This document shows positions 31,161 to 31,277 of a stretch of DNA of 31,277 bases, piece by piece (position 1 is the stretch's first letter; each line of letters opens with the position of its first letter). Source of the stretch: Lichtheimia corymbifera B2541 (Eukaryota; Mucoromycota; Mucoromycetes; Mucorales; Lichtheimiaceae); the NCBI GenBank assembly GCA_000697475.1, contig JNEU01000971.1, positions 1 to 31,277 of the forward strand. Direction: 5' to 3'. Both the position numbers and the translations under genes were made by a program. The notes beneath the pieces were generated by a model. It did not search any database and had not been told where the DNA came from. It saw only the letters and a list, made by a program, of their open reading frames with translations.

Positions 31161-31277
31161 ATGAAGCGTGAGGTCTTTATGAGAACAAAGACATTCGCCA
31201 TGGTCGACAGCACCATGTGTGCAAGTTTCACGACTGAGGGTGGTCAATCTCGGGAACGTTCCCGTCCATCCATCGTC
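31161..31277 (+). CDS. Possible 5' end of a gene running off the window
   Basis: A frame opens at ATG (MKREVFMRTKTFAMVDS) and stays open to the window edge (39 codons). The opposite strand is also open over the same span, so frame alone does not decide the strand. No domain is visible. Confidence 0.2.
   Translation, partial: MKREVFMRTKTFAMVDSTMCASFTTEGGQSRERSRPSIV

Noticed and set aside
31251..31264. 14-bp perfect palindrome CGGGAACGTTCCCG
   Set aside because: Isolated at the window edge, with no partner site or gene context; it could be chance or a binding site, but it cannot be supported.

Overview
This window is nuclear DNA of an early-diverging fungus, most likely Mucoromycota. The genes are dense, carry many 55-100 nt introns with CTAAC/CTGAC-like branch sites, and encode typical fungal proteins (H2A ending SQEL, a Sin3 corepressor, Uba4, cofilin). 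One intron is of the rare U12 (AT-AC) class, which is absent from most Dikarya but known from Mucoromycota. I could not fix the species.

Layout. Positions 1-1.4 kb hold the 5' end of an unidentified minus-strand gene, a GT microsatellite, a doubtful two-exon gene and a tRNA-Thr(AGU). At 2.3-3.6 kb is a DNAJC17/Cwf23-type spliceosomal J protein. At 4.2-5.6 kb is a multi-exon transcript without a credible protein product. Each of its five introns carries one box C/D snoRNA. Four have guides that match exactly the rRNA sites served in budding yeast by snR78, snR77, snR74 and snR73, in the same order as the yeast snR78-snR72 cluster. This is the most interesting object in the window. At 5.8-7.7 kb is an RBM5/RBM10-like RNA-binding protein without the usual C-terminal domains.

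At 7.9-13.2 kb is a core histone cluster of three divergent pairs: H2B-H2A, H3-H4, H2A-H2B. The second and third pairs have TATA boxes, ACGCGT (MCB-like) elements and strongly biased codons. The first pair lacks the ACGCGT elements, and its H2B has an intron. At 13.2-19.7 kb come a gene-poor stretch, a YCII-domain protein, a divergent ADF/cofilin, an Sds3-like HDAC-complex subunit containing the AT-AC intron, and a canonical cofilin. At 19.9-30.6 kb, all on the minus strand, are the Sin3 corepressor (14 exons), Uba4 (Urm1 E1-like enzyme), a phosphatidylinositol transfer protein with an 8-nt microexon, and a zinc-ribbon/double HMG-box protein. The last kilobase holds only weak ORFs.

Themes. 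Chromatin genes are concentrated here: all four core histones, Sin3 and Sds3 of the same HDAC complex, and an HMG-box protein. RNA-processing genes also occur: the J protein, the RBM protein and the snoRNA host. Three GC-AG introns, one AT-AC intron and one microexon make many gene models easy to get wrong automatically. All exon boundaries were derived by hand from splice consensus, reading frame and family conservation; no alignment software was used.
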